Part shown: positions 24,371-32,073 of the stretch, one piece after another
Numbering within the stretch: position 1 is the stretch's first letter
Layout: every line of letters starts with the position of its first letter
Source of the DNA: an uncultured Clostridia bacterium
GTDB lineage: Bacteria > Bacillota > Clostridia > Christensenellales > UBA1242
DNA length: 34,839 nt
NCBI GenBank assembly: GCA_947626955.1
Contig: CANQUB010000013.1
Coordinates: forward strand, 1 to 34,839
Direction of reading: 5' to 3'
Program-made: the position numbers and the translations under genes
Notes under the pieces: generated by a model
Database searches by the model: none
Seen by the model: the letters and a program-made list of their open reading frames with translations, nothing else
Told to the model about the DNA's origin: nothing

Positions 24371-25616
24371 ATTGCATTGTTTTATCGAAAGAAAACAGCG
24401 AGTAGTTAGAAACAGACATACCGTTTCGGTAGCAGTTTATATCGTCATAGCCCGAGCAAATAAGCTCGTTTCCGTCCATGGTGAGCACCAGGTTTTGTGG
24501 TGGACATTTTTTGTTTGGGTTTGAACTATTCCATAGGTAGCAGCCAAGCACCGAGCTGGTTTCGGGGATGCAATTGCCAAGCATTATTGCTCCGCGTGCT
24601 CTATAAATTTTCCCTTTAACAACCGAGGTTTCGCCTTTTTGGTCGACCAGAGTGTAGGTGTAGTAATCGCCAACAACTTCAATGGTAATTTTGCTTCCAG
24701 CCTGTTCATAGCCAAGCAAAAAATCGGCGTCCAGATAGTCATTCGTGCTTTTAAACTCTGAGTTTTCTATCATGTTTCGCATATAGGTTTCTTCGTATGC
24801 GTTTGCCATTTCTTCCAAACGAGAGTACTCGCTGTTTAGCTCGGATGGGTCGCTGCATTTTTTTAAATATAGTGCACACAAATGCCTGAAGTCGCCCGGG
24901 GTGATGTGGGTCATTTGCATATTGCAATCGTAGTTCATTATTGAATAAGCACCTTTGGTCTTATCGTCAAGGTCGGCAAGCCCGAAAGTGTGCATCATCT
25001 CATGTAAATAGATGTGGCTCCACGTGTCAATGTCGTTTTCAAATGTTTCAGGCGAGGCGATCGAAGAGATTGTAAAATGCTTGAGAGTCTTTTTGGTGGT
25101 GAGAAAGGACATTAGCGATGGGAAGTATCTATTAGTACCCAAGGCCTCGGGTTGGATTGAACTCGAATCGGTATTGTCAAAAACTATAGTGGTTTTGTTT
25201 CGTATATTGTTTTTGTTGAAGGTCTCAAGGTCGACAATTTCATATCTATATTTGTCGTTTATTGCACCAACCAAGCCGAAGGTGGTGTTAAGAGCATTGA
25301 CGATGGCCTCTTGCTTAATCTCAGGAAGCGAGGGGTCAATATAAACATATATTGGTTCGTCGCCGTTATGCTCCAAAACGGCATAGTTATTCATGACTTT
25401 TATTGACCTGTCAAGGTCAACATTAAACCTATCTGCAACGGTTTCAATCTGTTGTTTGTTGGCATAGTCTTTAAGCTGGTAGCTCTTGACTCCGCCAGTG
25501 ACACCATACAAAACACTTAGACCGACAATGGCGGAAAGTGCTGTCAGTTCAACGCCATGAAGCACCCTAGAAACAGTTTCTCTTCTATTTATGCGGCTTT
25601 TTTCATCTCTTTCCAT
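24369..25616 (-). CDS. Membrane-anchored metzincin-type zinc metalloprotease
   Basis: 415 residues: a basic cytoplasmic N-terminus (MERDEKSRINRRE), one membrane helix (about 22-44), then a large exported part. Zinc motif HEMMHTFGLAD (205-215) fits HExxHxxGxxD, with Asp as third ligand as in some metzincins. A Met-turn-like YSIMNYD follows 12 residues later (Met227), and ITPGDFRHLCALY matches the helix that usually follows. The C-terminal 140 residues are predicted mostly beta and contain cysteines. Family within metzincins not identified; substrate unknown. Single gene with a leaderless-type promoter. The protease call rests on the combination of zinc motif and Met-turn. Confidence 0.75.
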   Translation of the reverse strand: MERDEKSRINRRETVSRVLHGVELTALSAIVGLSVLYGVTGGVKSYQLKDYANKQQIETVADRFNVDLDRSIKVMNNYAVLEHNGDEPIYVYIDPSLPEIKQEAIVNALNTTFGLVGAINDKYRYEIVDLETFNKNNIRNKTTIVFDNTDSSSIQPEALGTNRYFPSLMSFLTTKKTLKHFTISSIASPETFENDIDTWSHIYLHEMMHTFGLADLDDKTKGAYSIMNYDCNMQMTHITPGDFRHLCALYLKKCSDPSELNSEYSRLEEMANAYEETYMRNMIENSEFKSTNDYLDADFLLGYEQAGSKITIEVVGDYYTYTLVDQKGETSVVKGKIYRARGAIMLGNCIPETSSVLGCYLWNSSNPNKKCPPQNLVLTMDGNELICSGYDDINCYRNGMSVSNYSLFSFDKTMQ

Positions 25617-25622
25617 ATCTAT

Positions 25623-25650
25623 ATTATATCATATATTTTATATTTTTCAA
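25623..25650 (-). promoter_or_regulatory. Leaderless-type promoter of the metzincin gene
   Basis: On the minus strand: TTGAAA (25645-25650), a 16-bp spacer, TATAAT (25623-25628), six bases, ATG (25614-25616). No ribosome binding site. Confidence 0.8.
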
Positions 25651-25676
25651 GAGGGAAAGGGGTATTTTCCATGAGG

Positions 25677-25714
25677 CCTTGTCACCATCTTCACCTTATC
25701 TGCTACTTTATAAG
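25677..25714. repeat. Dispersed repeat module B, copy 2
   Basis: Identical over 38 bp to 100-137, same orientation. Here it precedes module A, whereas at the window start it follows it. Confidence 0.85.
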
Positions 25715-25756
25715 TCTAAATATCTTTTGGTTGACATCGTGAATACCCCCTTAAAG

Positions 25757-25795
25757 TCTCCCCCGTCGAGGGGAGATAGGTGGTGCATCGCACCA
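25757..25795. repeat. Two adjacent short hairpins
   Basis: TCTCCCC-CGTCGA-GGGGAGA (25757-25776) and TGGTGC-ATC-GCACCA (25781-25795) are perfect inverted repeats five bases from each other. Neither has a T-tail. Confidence 0.7.
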
Positions 25796-25836
25796 AACGG
25801 GGGCATAACCACAATCTCGCCAACGGCGACGCCCTA

Positions 25837-25912
25837 ACTTTTCACTCTTCACTTTTCACTTAAAAACAGCCAACCATCTAGGTTAGCTGTTTTTTGGTGC
25901 GGGCGGTGGGAT
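25837..25912. repeat. 76-bp direct repeat, copy 1 (partial tRNA-Leu 3' end and terminator)
   Basis: Perfect copy of 26063-26138. It contains a CTTTTCACT-type run, the tRNA terminator stem and the last 18 bases of the tRNA-Leu gene including CCA (25895-25912), then diverges. No functional tRNA can be made from it. Confidence 0.92.
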
Positions 25913-25977
25913 AGGTTCGTTCCGCCTCTCTACCTCGTCGAAGCACAAGCTCAATTGTCAGCAACATTCTACGAAAG

Positions 25978-26009
25978 TTGCCGCCTGCAATCGCTTGGCT
26001 TCTCCTCTC
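25978..26009. repeat. Dispersed repeat module A, copy 2
   Basis: Identical over 32 bp to 6-37, same orientation. It lies between the two 76-bp repeat copies. Confidence 0.85.
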
Positions 26010-26031
26010 GGTTGATGAGGACGAAAAAATC

Positions 26032-26048
26032 TCGAGGCTTTGCCTCGA
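26032..26048. repeat. Short hairpin beside the 76-bp repeat
   Basis: TCGAGGC-TTT-GCCTCGA, a perfect 7-bp stem without T-tail. Confidence 0.7.
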
Positions 26049-26062
26049 CGCCATAACTTTTC

Positions 26063-26138
26063 ACTTTTCACTCTTCACTTTTCACTTAAAAACAGCCAAC
26101 CATCTAGGTTAGCTGTTTTTTGGTGCGGGCGGTGGGAT
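26063..26138. repeat. 76-bp direct repeat, copy 2 (at the intact tRNA-Leu)
   Basis: Runs from the CTTTTCACT-type run through the terminator into the last 18 bases of the intact tRNA-Leu gene. Offset to copy 1 is 226 bp. Confidence 0.92.
26086..26118 (-). terminator. Terminator of tRNA-Leu
   Basis: On the minus strand AAACAGCTAACC-TAGAT-GGTTGGCTGTTT, then T-run. One position is a U-G pair in the minus-strand RNA but a C-A mismatch in the plus-strand RNA, so the structure fits transcription from the tRNA. Confidence 0.85.
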
Positions 26139-26203
26139 TTGAACCCACACTCTCTCGAACACGCCCCTTAAACGTGCGCGTCTGCCAGTTCCGCCACGCC
26201 CGC
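26121..26203 (-). tRNA. tRNA-Leu, anticodon AAG
   Basis: 83 bases reading GCGGGCGTGGCGGAACTGGC... on the minus strand. Acceptor stem GCGGGCG/CGCCCGC, discriminator A73, encoded CCA, T arm GTGGG-TTCAAAT-CCCAC, and a short class II variable arm. The anticodon arm is CACGT-TTAAGGG-GCGTG, placing AAG at 34-36 and G at 37. Alignment to the well-known E. coli tRNA-Leu layout (GGCGGAA..GGxAGACGCGC) gives the same anticodon column. It would read CUU, and CUC after A34 deamination. It has its own promoter and terminator. Confidence 0.95.
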
Positions 26204-26216
26204 ATAACACTTTCTT

Positions 26217-26245
26217 ATTATAAGATACTTTTCTTTTGTTGTCTA
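26217..26245 (-). promoter_or_regulatory. Promoter of tRNA-Leu
   Basis: Minus strand TAGACA (26240-26245), a 17-bp spacer and TATAAT (26217-26222), 13 bases before the mature tRNA 5' end. Confidence 0.82.
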
Positions 26246-26288
26246 GTGTTTTGACGAAAAAAATATTTCAAATTAGTCGAACAAATGT

Positions 26289-26317
26289 TTGACAATGCGG
26301 TAAATATTTGCTATCAT
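26289..26317 (+). promoter_or_regulatory. Leaderless-type promoter of the YpsA-like gene
   Basis: TTGACA (26289-26294), a 17-bp spacer, TATCAT (26312-26317), six bases, then ATG at 26324. It lies inside the first 13 codons of the longer ORF in the track, which argues against that longer start. Confidence 0.85.
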
Positions 26318-26323
26318 GACAAT

Positions 26324-26926
26324 ATGAATAAAGTGGAAGAAATAAATATGTTCGGGGAAAATTTTGAGCTATCTCTTGAACTTTACGACGATTTTAATAG
26401 CGAGCTAAATAGCTTTTTGAAAAAGTCTTTTTCGGGGCAGAGGCTCACGGTCTGTTTTTCGGGCAGCCGTCCAACCGCGCTACCTTGGAAGTATAACGAG
26501 GAGTGTGAGCTCTGCCAAAAGTTTAAAGAGGCCATGCTCGCCGTTATCGACAAACTCTATGCCGCTGGCTTTACGCACTACATAACCGGTCTGGCTCTTG
26601 GGTTTGACACCATTATGACCGAGCTTCTTTTGCAAAAGAGGGACGAAGGGAAGAAAATATTTGTCGAATGTGCCATACCTTGTCAGTCTCAAACCACTTT
26701 TTGGCAGGTCGGTGAAAAAACACGGCACGAGGCCATACTAAAAAGGGTGGACAAGGTGACCTATACAAGTCAGGAATATCATGGAGGGGTGTACAAGATT
26801 CGCAATAAGTATATGGTGGATAATGCAAACCTCCTGGTGGCTGTGCAGTTTACTCCAAGTCGTGGAACGGCCACAACTATTGACCTTGCAAAAAAGGCCA
26901 AACTTCCACGCATAATTTTTCATTAA
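26324..26926 (+). CDS. YpsA/DUF1273-like SLOG-superfamily protein
   Basis: 200 residues from the ATG placed by the promoter. Rossmann-like SLOG pattern: strand then CFSGSRP (44-50), YITGLALGFDTIMTELLL, CAIPCQSQTTFW, and the IRNKYMVDNANLLVAV plus TPSRGTATTIDLAKK segment (the usual GGT is RGT here). SLOG proteins bind nucleotide-derived ligands or release cytokinin-like bases; YpsA of Bacillus affects cell division, and other SLOG families act as sensors in stress or defence systems. No effector gene adjoins: tRNA-Leu upstream is divergent, and ctsR starts a separate unit. Role here unknown. Confidence 0.78.
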   Translation: MNKVEEINMFGENFELSLELYDDFNSELNSFLKKSFSGQRLTVCFSGSRPTALPWKYNEECELCQKFKEAMLAVIDKLYAAGFTHYITGLALGFDTIMTELLLQKRDEGKKIFVECAIPCQSQTTFWQVGEKTRHEAILKRVDKVTYTSQEYHGGVYKIRNKYMVDNANLLVAVQFTPSRGTATTIDLAKKAKLPRIIFH

Positions 26927-26953
26927 ATTTTTATAAAATATGCCATTTTTAGA

Positions 26954-26982
26954 TTGACAAACTAAAGTTAGGGGATTATATT
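26954..26982 (+). promoter_or_regulatory. Promoter of the ctsR operon
   Basis: TTGACA (26954-26959), a 17-bp spacer and TATATT (26977-26982). The CtsR operator starts 10 bases downstream of the -10 box. Confidence 0.85.
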
Positions 26983-26992
26983 AATACTAGAG

Positions 26993-27009
26993 TTTGACTT
27001 TCTTTGACC
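26993..27009 (-). promoter_or_regulatory. CtsR operator
   Basis: Reads GGTCAAAGAAAGTCAAA on the minus strand, a full match to the known CtsR direct-repeat consensus (A/G)GTCAAANAN(A/G)GTCAAA. It lies at about +4 to +20 of the predicted transcript, so bound CtsR would block initiation of its own operon. Confidence 0.92.
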
Positions 27010-27033
27010 TTTCAAAGAAGAAATGAGGTGGAC

Positions 27034-27501
27034 ATGGCAAACATAAGTGATATCATTGAGCAATTCATTTTAAAGACGCTTGGGGAAGACGACAGTGTTG
27101 ACATCTCACGAAACGAGTTGGCAAATTTCTTTTCGTGCGCACCAAGCCAAATTAACTATGTGCTTGAAACTCGCTTCACTCTTGACCGAGGCTTTGTTAA
27201 GCAGAGCCGCAGGGGTGGCGGTGGATATATAAAGATTAGTCGAATCAATGTTGAAGACGACAACTATATGAACAACCTCATTTTAGAGAGTGTTGGTGAT
27301 GAGCTTTCGGCAAAACGCCTTTCACAAATTCTAGACAAGCTTTTGCAAGAAAAGATTATAACAAGGCGTGAAAGCGAGATAATAATTTCAGCTCTCAGCG
27401 AGCAGTCACTTTCAATGCCTTTCACCATAAAAGACAGTATCCGTGCTCGTGCTTTTAAAAATATCCTTTCAACCCTTCTTATCTACAAGGAGGAGAAGTG
27501 A
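27034..27501 (+). CDS. ctsR: Transcriptional repressor CtsR
   Basis: Represses clp and stress genes; released on heat or protein stress, and in Bacillus removed through McsB and ClpCP. 155 residues. N-terminal winged helix (MANISDIIEQFILKTLGEDDSVDISRNELANFFSCAPSQINYVLETRF) with the wing glycine loop RRGGGGYIKI (the thermosensing loop in Bacillus), and a C-terminal helical domain. The start at 27034 has GAGGTGG upstream; the ORF-track start at 27004 lies inside the operator. It overlaps mcsA. Confidence 0.96.
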   Translation: MANISDIIEQFILKTLGEDDSVDISRNELANFFSCAPSQINYVLETRFTLDRGFVKQSRRGGGGYIKISRINVEDDNYMNNLILESVGDELSAKRLSQILDKLLQEKIITRRESEIIISALSEQSLSMPFTIKDSIRARAFKNILSTLLIYKEEK

Positions 27502-27881
27502 TGAATTTTAATTTCACTAACGTTACCGACAATCTCAGTCAATACTCCGACGTTTTACAAAACCAAGAGCCAAACCATCAAAAAGTTGTGGTATGCGACA
27601 ATTGCGGAACCACGCTTGAAGACTTTATGGATTCGGGGTTCGTGGGCTGTGCTGAGTGTTACAAGACTTTTGCAGTGCATGCACGCAAGTTTGCCGAAGA
27701 TATGCACGGCCGTGCCATCCATGTTGGCAAAGTGCCAAAAGCTGAGGCCACCAAGGCCATGAAGAGGCGTGAGCTAGAAAAACTCATTGTCGAAAAAGAC
27801 ATGGCGGTAAAGAGCGAAGAGTACCTAAAGGCTGACGAGATAAAGAAGAAAATTGAAAAGCTTAGGGAGGACGCAAGATGA
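27501..27881 (+). CDS. mcsA: McsA, activator of the McsB arginine kinase (short form)
   Basis: 126 residues versus about 185 in Bacillus. Only two CxxC motifs (CDNC and CAEC, about 31-53) are present, so one zinc module instead of the two expected; the first module of the Bacillus protein is missing and replaced by a cysteine-free N-terminus. The C-terminus (about 88-126, EYLKADEIKKKIEKLRE) is a UVR-type helical pair, a protein-interaction element shared with ClpC. AAGGAGG precedes, with TGATG overlap to ctsR and ATGA overlap to mcsB. Confidence 0.9.
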   Translation: MNFNFTNVTDNLSQYSDVLQNQEPNHQKVVVCDNCGTTLEDFMDSGFVGCAECYKTFAVHARKFAEDMHGRAIHVGKVPKAEATKAMKRRELEKLIVEKDMAVKSEEYLKADEIKKKIEKLREDAR

Positions 27882-28885
27882 CCGATCTTAGCACTATTGT
27901 GGTTTCTTCACGCATACGCCTGGCGCGTTCGCTCAGTGACCATGTTTTTCCCGAACTTTTGCCACGAAAAGAAGGCAACCAGATTATAAAGAGCGTTTAT
28001 AAAGTGCTAGATAGTGTGGGGGATTTTAAACTCTACACCATGCAAGACCTGCCCGCACTTGATGCCGAGGTCATGCAAGAAAAACATCTCATTTCTAAAA
28101 ACCTTCTAAAAAACACTGACTCCGGAGCCGTGATACTTTCCAGCGATGAGACCATCTCGGTCATGGTAAATGAGGAAGACCACTTGCGTGAGCAATGCTT
28201 TATGAAAGGACTCAGCCTCGAAAAGGCATATGAGGCCCTAAACAAGATTGACGACGCACTGCTCATGGGGCTGAACATTGCCTTTGACCCAACACTTGGA
28301 TTCTTGAACAGCTGCATTACAAATGTTGGAACGGGTATGCGAGCCTCGGTCATGCTGTTTCTTCCTGGGCTGACACTTTCTAAGGAAGTTGGCAACGTTA
28401 TTAGAAATTACCAAAACCAGGGGCTTGCTATTCGTGGAGTGTTTGGCGAAGGTAGCGATGCTGAAGGGTATATGTTTCAAGTTAGCAACGCTCGCAGCCT
28501 TGGGGTGACCGAGCAAGATATAATTGCAAAGATTACTTCGTCGGCCATAAAGATTGCCGAGGCCGAACTTGTGGCAAGGCAAAAGCTTTTAGTAGAGAAC
28601 GAAGACGAGCTCAAAGACCGAGTATTTAGAGCCTATGGAACTTTGACCAACGCCTACATAATTTCCTCTGAAGAGTTTATGAAATGTGCAGGAGAGGTCA
28701 AAATGGGGATAGCACTTGGGCTTATTAGACTTAACGACAACACCCTTATAGACAGGCTGATATTTGATGCACTTCCAAGTACGCTAACTCAAATGAGCGG
28801 CGAAGAAGCACTGACCGAAAAGGAAGAAAAAAAGTATCGAGCACAGTTCGTTTCAAAGACTTTGCGAAATGCTAGAATCAAATAA
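27878..28885 (+). CDS. mcsB: Protein-arginine kinase McsB
   Basis: Phosphorylates arginine residues, tagging proteins for ClpC. 335 residues with the phosphagen-kinase-like catalytic domain: VVSSRIRLARSL near the start, VMVNEEDHLREQCF (nucleotide-guanidino loop) and NVGTGMRASVMLFLPGL. The C-terminal helical domain includes ELKDRVFRAYGTL, corresponding to the phospho-arginine binding region of Bacillus McsB. Coupled to mcsA by ATGA. An 89-base AT-rich gap leads to clpC, with a TTGACA but no well-spaced -10, so clpC is probably read through. Confidence 0.95.
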   Translation: MTDLSTIVVSSRIRLARSLSDHVFPELLPRKEGNQIIKSVYKVLDSVGDFKLYTMQDLPALDAEVMQEKHLISKNLLKNTDSGAVILSSDETISVMVNEEDHLREQCFMKGLSLEKAYEALNKIDDALLMGLNIAFDPTLGFLNSCITNVGTGMRASVMLFLPGLTLSKEVGNVIRNYQNQGLAIRGVFGEGSDAEGYMFQVSNARSLGVTEQDIIAKITSSAIKIAEAELVARQKLLVENEDELKDRVFRAYGTLTNAYIISSEEFMKCAGEVKMGIALGLIRLNDNTLIDRLIFDALPSTLTQMSGEEALTEKEEKKYRAQFVSKTLRNARIK

Positions 28886-28974
28886 AAAAACGCAAAATTG
28901 ACATTAAAATAGTGAAAAAACCATATCAAAACCATTAAATGAGCAAAAATTTTTACTTTTGGAGGTAAACAGTA

Positions 28975-31464
28975 ATGATAAATTATCCAATGACAAACAA
29001 CACAAAAGCCGCCCTCGGGCAGGCCGCTGAACTTGCATATGAACTTGGAGAAACACAGGTTGGGACCGAGCATCTTCTATATGGTCTTGCCAGTGTTTCA
29101 GGGTCGGTTGCAAGTGACCTACTTAACGCCTATGGAGCAAGTGCAAAAAGCATTTTAACCATTATTAAGCGCAGCAAAGTTGCCACCAAGCCGCAGGCCG
29201 GTCGGGTTACCATGGAGTACACTCCAAGGGTAAAAGATATAATCCGCCGTGCATCGTCGATTAGCTATCAGACCGGAACGGGCTACATTGTTACCGAGCA
29301 CGTCTTGTTCTCGCTGCTGTATGACAGCGGTTGCATGGCTGTGTCAATCCTAGAGCAAGGACTTGGAATTGACGTGACAGCGCTAAAGGGTGAGACTGCC
29401 GCCGTAATAAATGGCTACGACCCCGAAGAGCATATGCAGAGCAATTCGGGTTATGAGCGTGCACGAGACAACAAACCAAGTCCACAAGATGTGAACGCTG
29501 GTTTGCCTGAAGTTCTGCGTGACATGGGAATCGACCTTACTGCCCGTGCAAAGATGGGCAAGATGGACCCAATCATCGGTCGTGAAAAAGAGACGGCACG
29601 CATTATTGAAATTCTTTGCCGTAAGACCAAGAATAATCCAGTACTAATCGGTGAGGCTGGCGTTGGTAAGTCGGCTGTCGTTGAAGGTTTGGCACAGGCC
29701 ATCGTCAAAGGTGATGTGCCTGAGCTATTAAAGGGCAAGACCATTTTCTCGCTCGAGATTGGCTCATTGATGGCTGGAACAAAATATCGTGGCAGCATGG
29801 AAGAAAAGCTTAAAAACGCCATCGAAACCATAATTTCACAAAAGAATATCATCGTGTTTATTGATGAAATTCATATGCTGGCACAGGCTGGCAGCAAAGA
29901 TGGCGAGGTTAGCCCTTCGGATATGTTAAAGCCATATCTGGCACGTGGAGAAATGCAGACCATTGGTGCAACCACCACCGAAGAATATCGCAAATTCATT
30001 GAAAAAGACAAGGCGTTGGAGCGTCGTTTCCAACCAATTATAGTCGACCAGCCTAGCGAAGAGGATACAATAAAAATTCTTCAAGGTATTCGTGACAGCT
30101 ACGAAGCCTTCCACAAAATTAAAATTACCGACGAGGCCATAAAGGCTGCTGTCAATTTATCGGTTAGATACATTATGGACCGTAGCTTGCCCGACAAGGC
30201 CATCGACCTTATTGATGAGGCCTGCAGCCATGCAAAAGTGGGTGCTAGCATTGCTTCGCCAAAACTAAAGGAAATGGAAAAGCAGCTGGCCGAACTTGAA
30301 ATGCAAAAAGAAGAGGCCAAGCGTACCGACAATTTTGAAGGGGCTAAAATATATAAGGATAAGGCCGACAAGCTCCGCCGTGAAATTGAGGATATGCGAA
30401 ACGACTGGAACAAGTCTAAGCAAAGCCAGGAAGGGCAGATTGACGAGAACGACATCGCGCGAGTGGTGGCCAGCTGGACAAAGATTCCTGTCACCAAGCT
30501 TACCGAAAGCGAGCGTGACAAGCTTATTAACCTTGAAAAGACTTTGCACAAGCGTGTGGTTGGGCAAGACGAGGCCATCAACGCCGTGGCAAAAGCCATC
30601 CGCCGTGCTCGTGCTGGACTGAAGGATCCAAAGAGGCCTATTGGTTCGTTTATCTTCCTTGGACCTACCGGTGTTGGTAAAACCGAGCTTACAAAGGCGC
30701 TTGCCGAGGCTCTGTTTGACGATGAAAACACTGTTATTCGTATCGACATGAGCGAATACATGGAGTCGCATTCGGTGGCCAAGCTCATTGGTGCACCTCC
30801 GGGATATGTTGGGTTTGACGATGGCGGGCAGCTGACCGAGCAGGTTAGAAGAAAGCCATACAGCGTGGTGCTGTTTGACGAGATTGAAAAGGCTCACCCT
30901 GATGTGTTCAATATTCTTTTGCAAGTTCTTGACGACGGCAGGCTCACCGACAGCCAAGGCCGCACTGTCAACTTCAAAAACACAGTTATCATAATGACCA
31001 GCAACGTGGGTGTGGCTGATTTGCCTAAGAACTCGTCTAAGTTCGGCTTTGGCGATAATGACGACGACGGCAAGACCCCTGACAGCGTGCGTGAGCATTT
31101 GCTAAGGTCTCTTAGAGAGAAGTTCAAACCTGAGTTTTTGAACAGGGTGGATGTGACTGTTATCTTTGACCGCCTGACCAAGGACGATATAATAAAAATT
31201 GCCAATATCATGATAAACAACCTAAACAAGAAGCTGGCTGACAAGAGGATAAGCTTGCAATTTACCAACGGGGCAATGCAAGAAGTCTTTGAAAAAGGCT
31301 ACAGCGAGGAGTACGGTGCAAGGCCGCTAAAGAGGTTCATTGAACAGAAGATTGAGGACAATCTCGCCGAAGAAATTTTGGCTGGTAACATAAACGAGGG
31401 CGACGAAATAACAGTTTCATTTAAAGATGGGCAGTTTATCTTCACTCCAAGCAAAAAAAGCTGA
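28975..31464 (+). CDS. clpC: AAA+ unfoldase ClpC
   Basis: Hsp100 unfoldase that feeds ClpP and recognises phospho-arginine marks. 829 residues: two N-terminal Clp repeats (about 1-145), AAA1 with Walker A GEAGVGKS (226-233) and VFIDEIHML, a middle coiled-coil/UVR section (about 420-470, [33 protein letters not shown]) that binds McsA-type adaptors, AAA2 with GPTGVGKTE and [16 protein letters not shown], and a ClpB-D2-type C-terminus. GGAGG precedes the ATG. It ends the operon with a strong terminator. clpP is not in the window. Confidence 0.97.
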   Translation: MINYPMTNNTKAALGQAAELAYELGETQVGTEHLLYGLASVSGSVASDLLNAYGASAKSILTIIKRSKVATKPQAGRVTMEYTPRVKDIIRRASSISYQTGTGYIVTEHVLFSLLYDSGCMAVSILEQGLGIDVTALKGETAAVINGYDPEEHMQSNSGYERARDNKPSPQDVNAGLPEVLRDMGIDLTARAKMGKMDPIIGREKETARIIEILCRKTKNNPVLIGEAGVGKSAVVEGLAQAIVKGDVPELLKGKTIFSLEIGSLMAGTKYRGSMEEKLKNAIETIISQKNIIVFIDEIHMLAQAGSKDGEVSPSDMLKPYLARGEMQTIGATTTEEYRKFIEKDKALERRFQPIIVDQPSEEDTIKILQGIRDSYEAFHKIKITDEAIKAAVNLSVRYIMDRSLPDKAIDLIDEACSHAKVGASIASPKLKEMEKQLAELEMQKEEAKRTDNFEGAKIYKDKADKLRREIEDMRNDWNKSKQSQEGQIDENDIARVVASWTKIPVTKLTESERDKLINLEKTLHKRVVGQDEAINAVAKAIRRARAGLKDPKRPIGSFIFLGPTGVGKTELTKALAEALFDDENTVIRIDMSEYMESHSVAKLIGAPPGYVGFDDGGQLTEQVRRKPYSVVLFDEIEKAHPDVFNILLQVLDDGRLTDSQGRTVNFKNTVIIMTSNVGVADLPKNSSKFGFGDNDDDGKTPDSVREHLLRSLREKFKPEFLNRVDVTVIFDRLTKDDIIKIANIMINNLNKKLADKRISLQFTNGAMQEVFEKGYSEEYGARPLKRFIEQKIEDNLAEEILAGNINEGDEITVSFKDGQFIFTPSKKS

Positions 31465-31477
31465 ATAATTTGCATGT

Positions 31478-31505
31478 AAAAATCGGGGTTTAGCCCCGAT
31501 TTTTT
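31478..31505. terminator. Bidirectional terminator between clpC and hpf
   Basis: An 11-bp stem AAAAATCGGGG / CCCCGATTTTT with loop TTTAG. Confidence 0.92.
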
Positions 31506-31514
31506 GTGCCTTTT

Positions 31515-32048
31515 TTAAAGGTTTGTTTCAATAAGACCGTAGTCGCCGTCAGCACGGTGGTAAACCACGCAAACCTTTTGAGTGGCCTCGTTTAGGAACA
31601 CGTAGAAGTCGTGGTCAACAAGGTCGAGTTGTTCAATGGCTTCTTGCTCGCTCATAGGGTATAGCTCGTAGCTTTTACGCTTGGTGATCTTTGGCTTTTT
31701 GAAAGTTGGCAGTTCATCAAAGAACAAAAGGTCGGCAGCGTCGATAAGGTTGACTTTCTTGAACTGCGAGAGCTTGTCTTGGTGCTTTACTATTTGGCGT
31801 TCAATCTTGCTAAGGCAAGTGTCGATATTGGCGTACATATTGTCCGACTCAACCTCGCTACGAACGAAGAGACCTTTAGACTGGATTGAAACTTCCATTT
31901 TATATGACACATCTTTTCGAGCTGAAAGAACCACCTTGCAGGATGCGTCTTTGCCGAGATATTTCTCGAATTTTTCAAGTTTTTTCTCAATTAAATCTTT
32001 AAGTTTTGGTTTGGCATTATAGCCTCTTTCTAAAATGTCTATTTTCAT
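31515..32048 (-). CDS. hpf: Long-form ribosome hibernation-promoting factor
   Basis: 177 residues. N-terminal S30AE/YfiA domain (MKIDILERGYNAKPKLKDLIEKKLEKFEKYLGKD...) that sits in the 30S decoding region, and C-terminal dimerisation domain (about 120-177, KSYELYPMSEQEAIEQLDLVDHDFYVFLNEATQKVCVVYHRADGDYGLIE) that joins two 70S ribosomes into 100S. The start at 32048 is fixed by AGGAGG; the longer ORF start lies upstream of that site. Single gene facing clpC; in other Bacillota hpf is stress- and stationary-phase-controlled. Confidence 0.96.
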   Translation of the reverse strand: MKIDILERGYNAKPKLKDLIEKKLEKFEKYLGKDASCKVVLSARKDVSYKMEVSIQSKGLFVRSEVESDNMYANIDTCLSKIERQIVKHQDKLSQFKKVNLIDAADLLFFDELPTFKKPKITKRKSYELYPMSEQEAIEQLDLVDHDFYVFLNEATQKVCVVYHRADGDYGLIETNL

Positions 32049-32073
32049 AATTTTTCCTCCTAAACCTATAATA

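Larger units (their letters stand above)
25651..26062. other. Gene-free, repeat-built intergenic region
   Basis: Between the metzincin promoter and tRNA-Leu no gene can be supported. The stretch is made almost wholly of repeats, listed separately: module B, two hairpins, the first copy of a 76-bp direct repeat carrying a tRNA 3' end, module A and a further hairpin. The short track ORF 25557-25742 runs across the metzincin start and module B and is not credible. Confidence 0.8.

Noticed and set aside
25557-25742. 61-residue ORF between the metzincin and tRNA-Leu
   Set aside because: It begins antisense to the metzincin start and runs through repeat module B; no binding site and no protein similarity.
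25895-25912. Second tRNA-Leu gene
   Set aside because: Only the last 18 bases are present; the anticodon arm and 5' half are missing.
26285-26323. N-terminal extension of the YpsA-like ORF
   Set aside because: These codons are the TTGACA-N17-TATCAT promoter itself; ATG 26324 fits the predicted start.
28898-28926. Promoter in front of clpC
   Set aside because: TTGACA is present, but no -10 hexamer lies at 16-18 bp spacing; TATCAA is 20 bp away. Read-through from the ctsR promoter is enough.
30265-31098. 277-residue ORF on the minus strand inside clpC
   Set aside because: It lies wholly antisense to a strongly conserved AAA+ module, has no ribosome binding site, and its protein resembles nothing; it is a codon-bias shadow. 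The same holds for 30099-30788.
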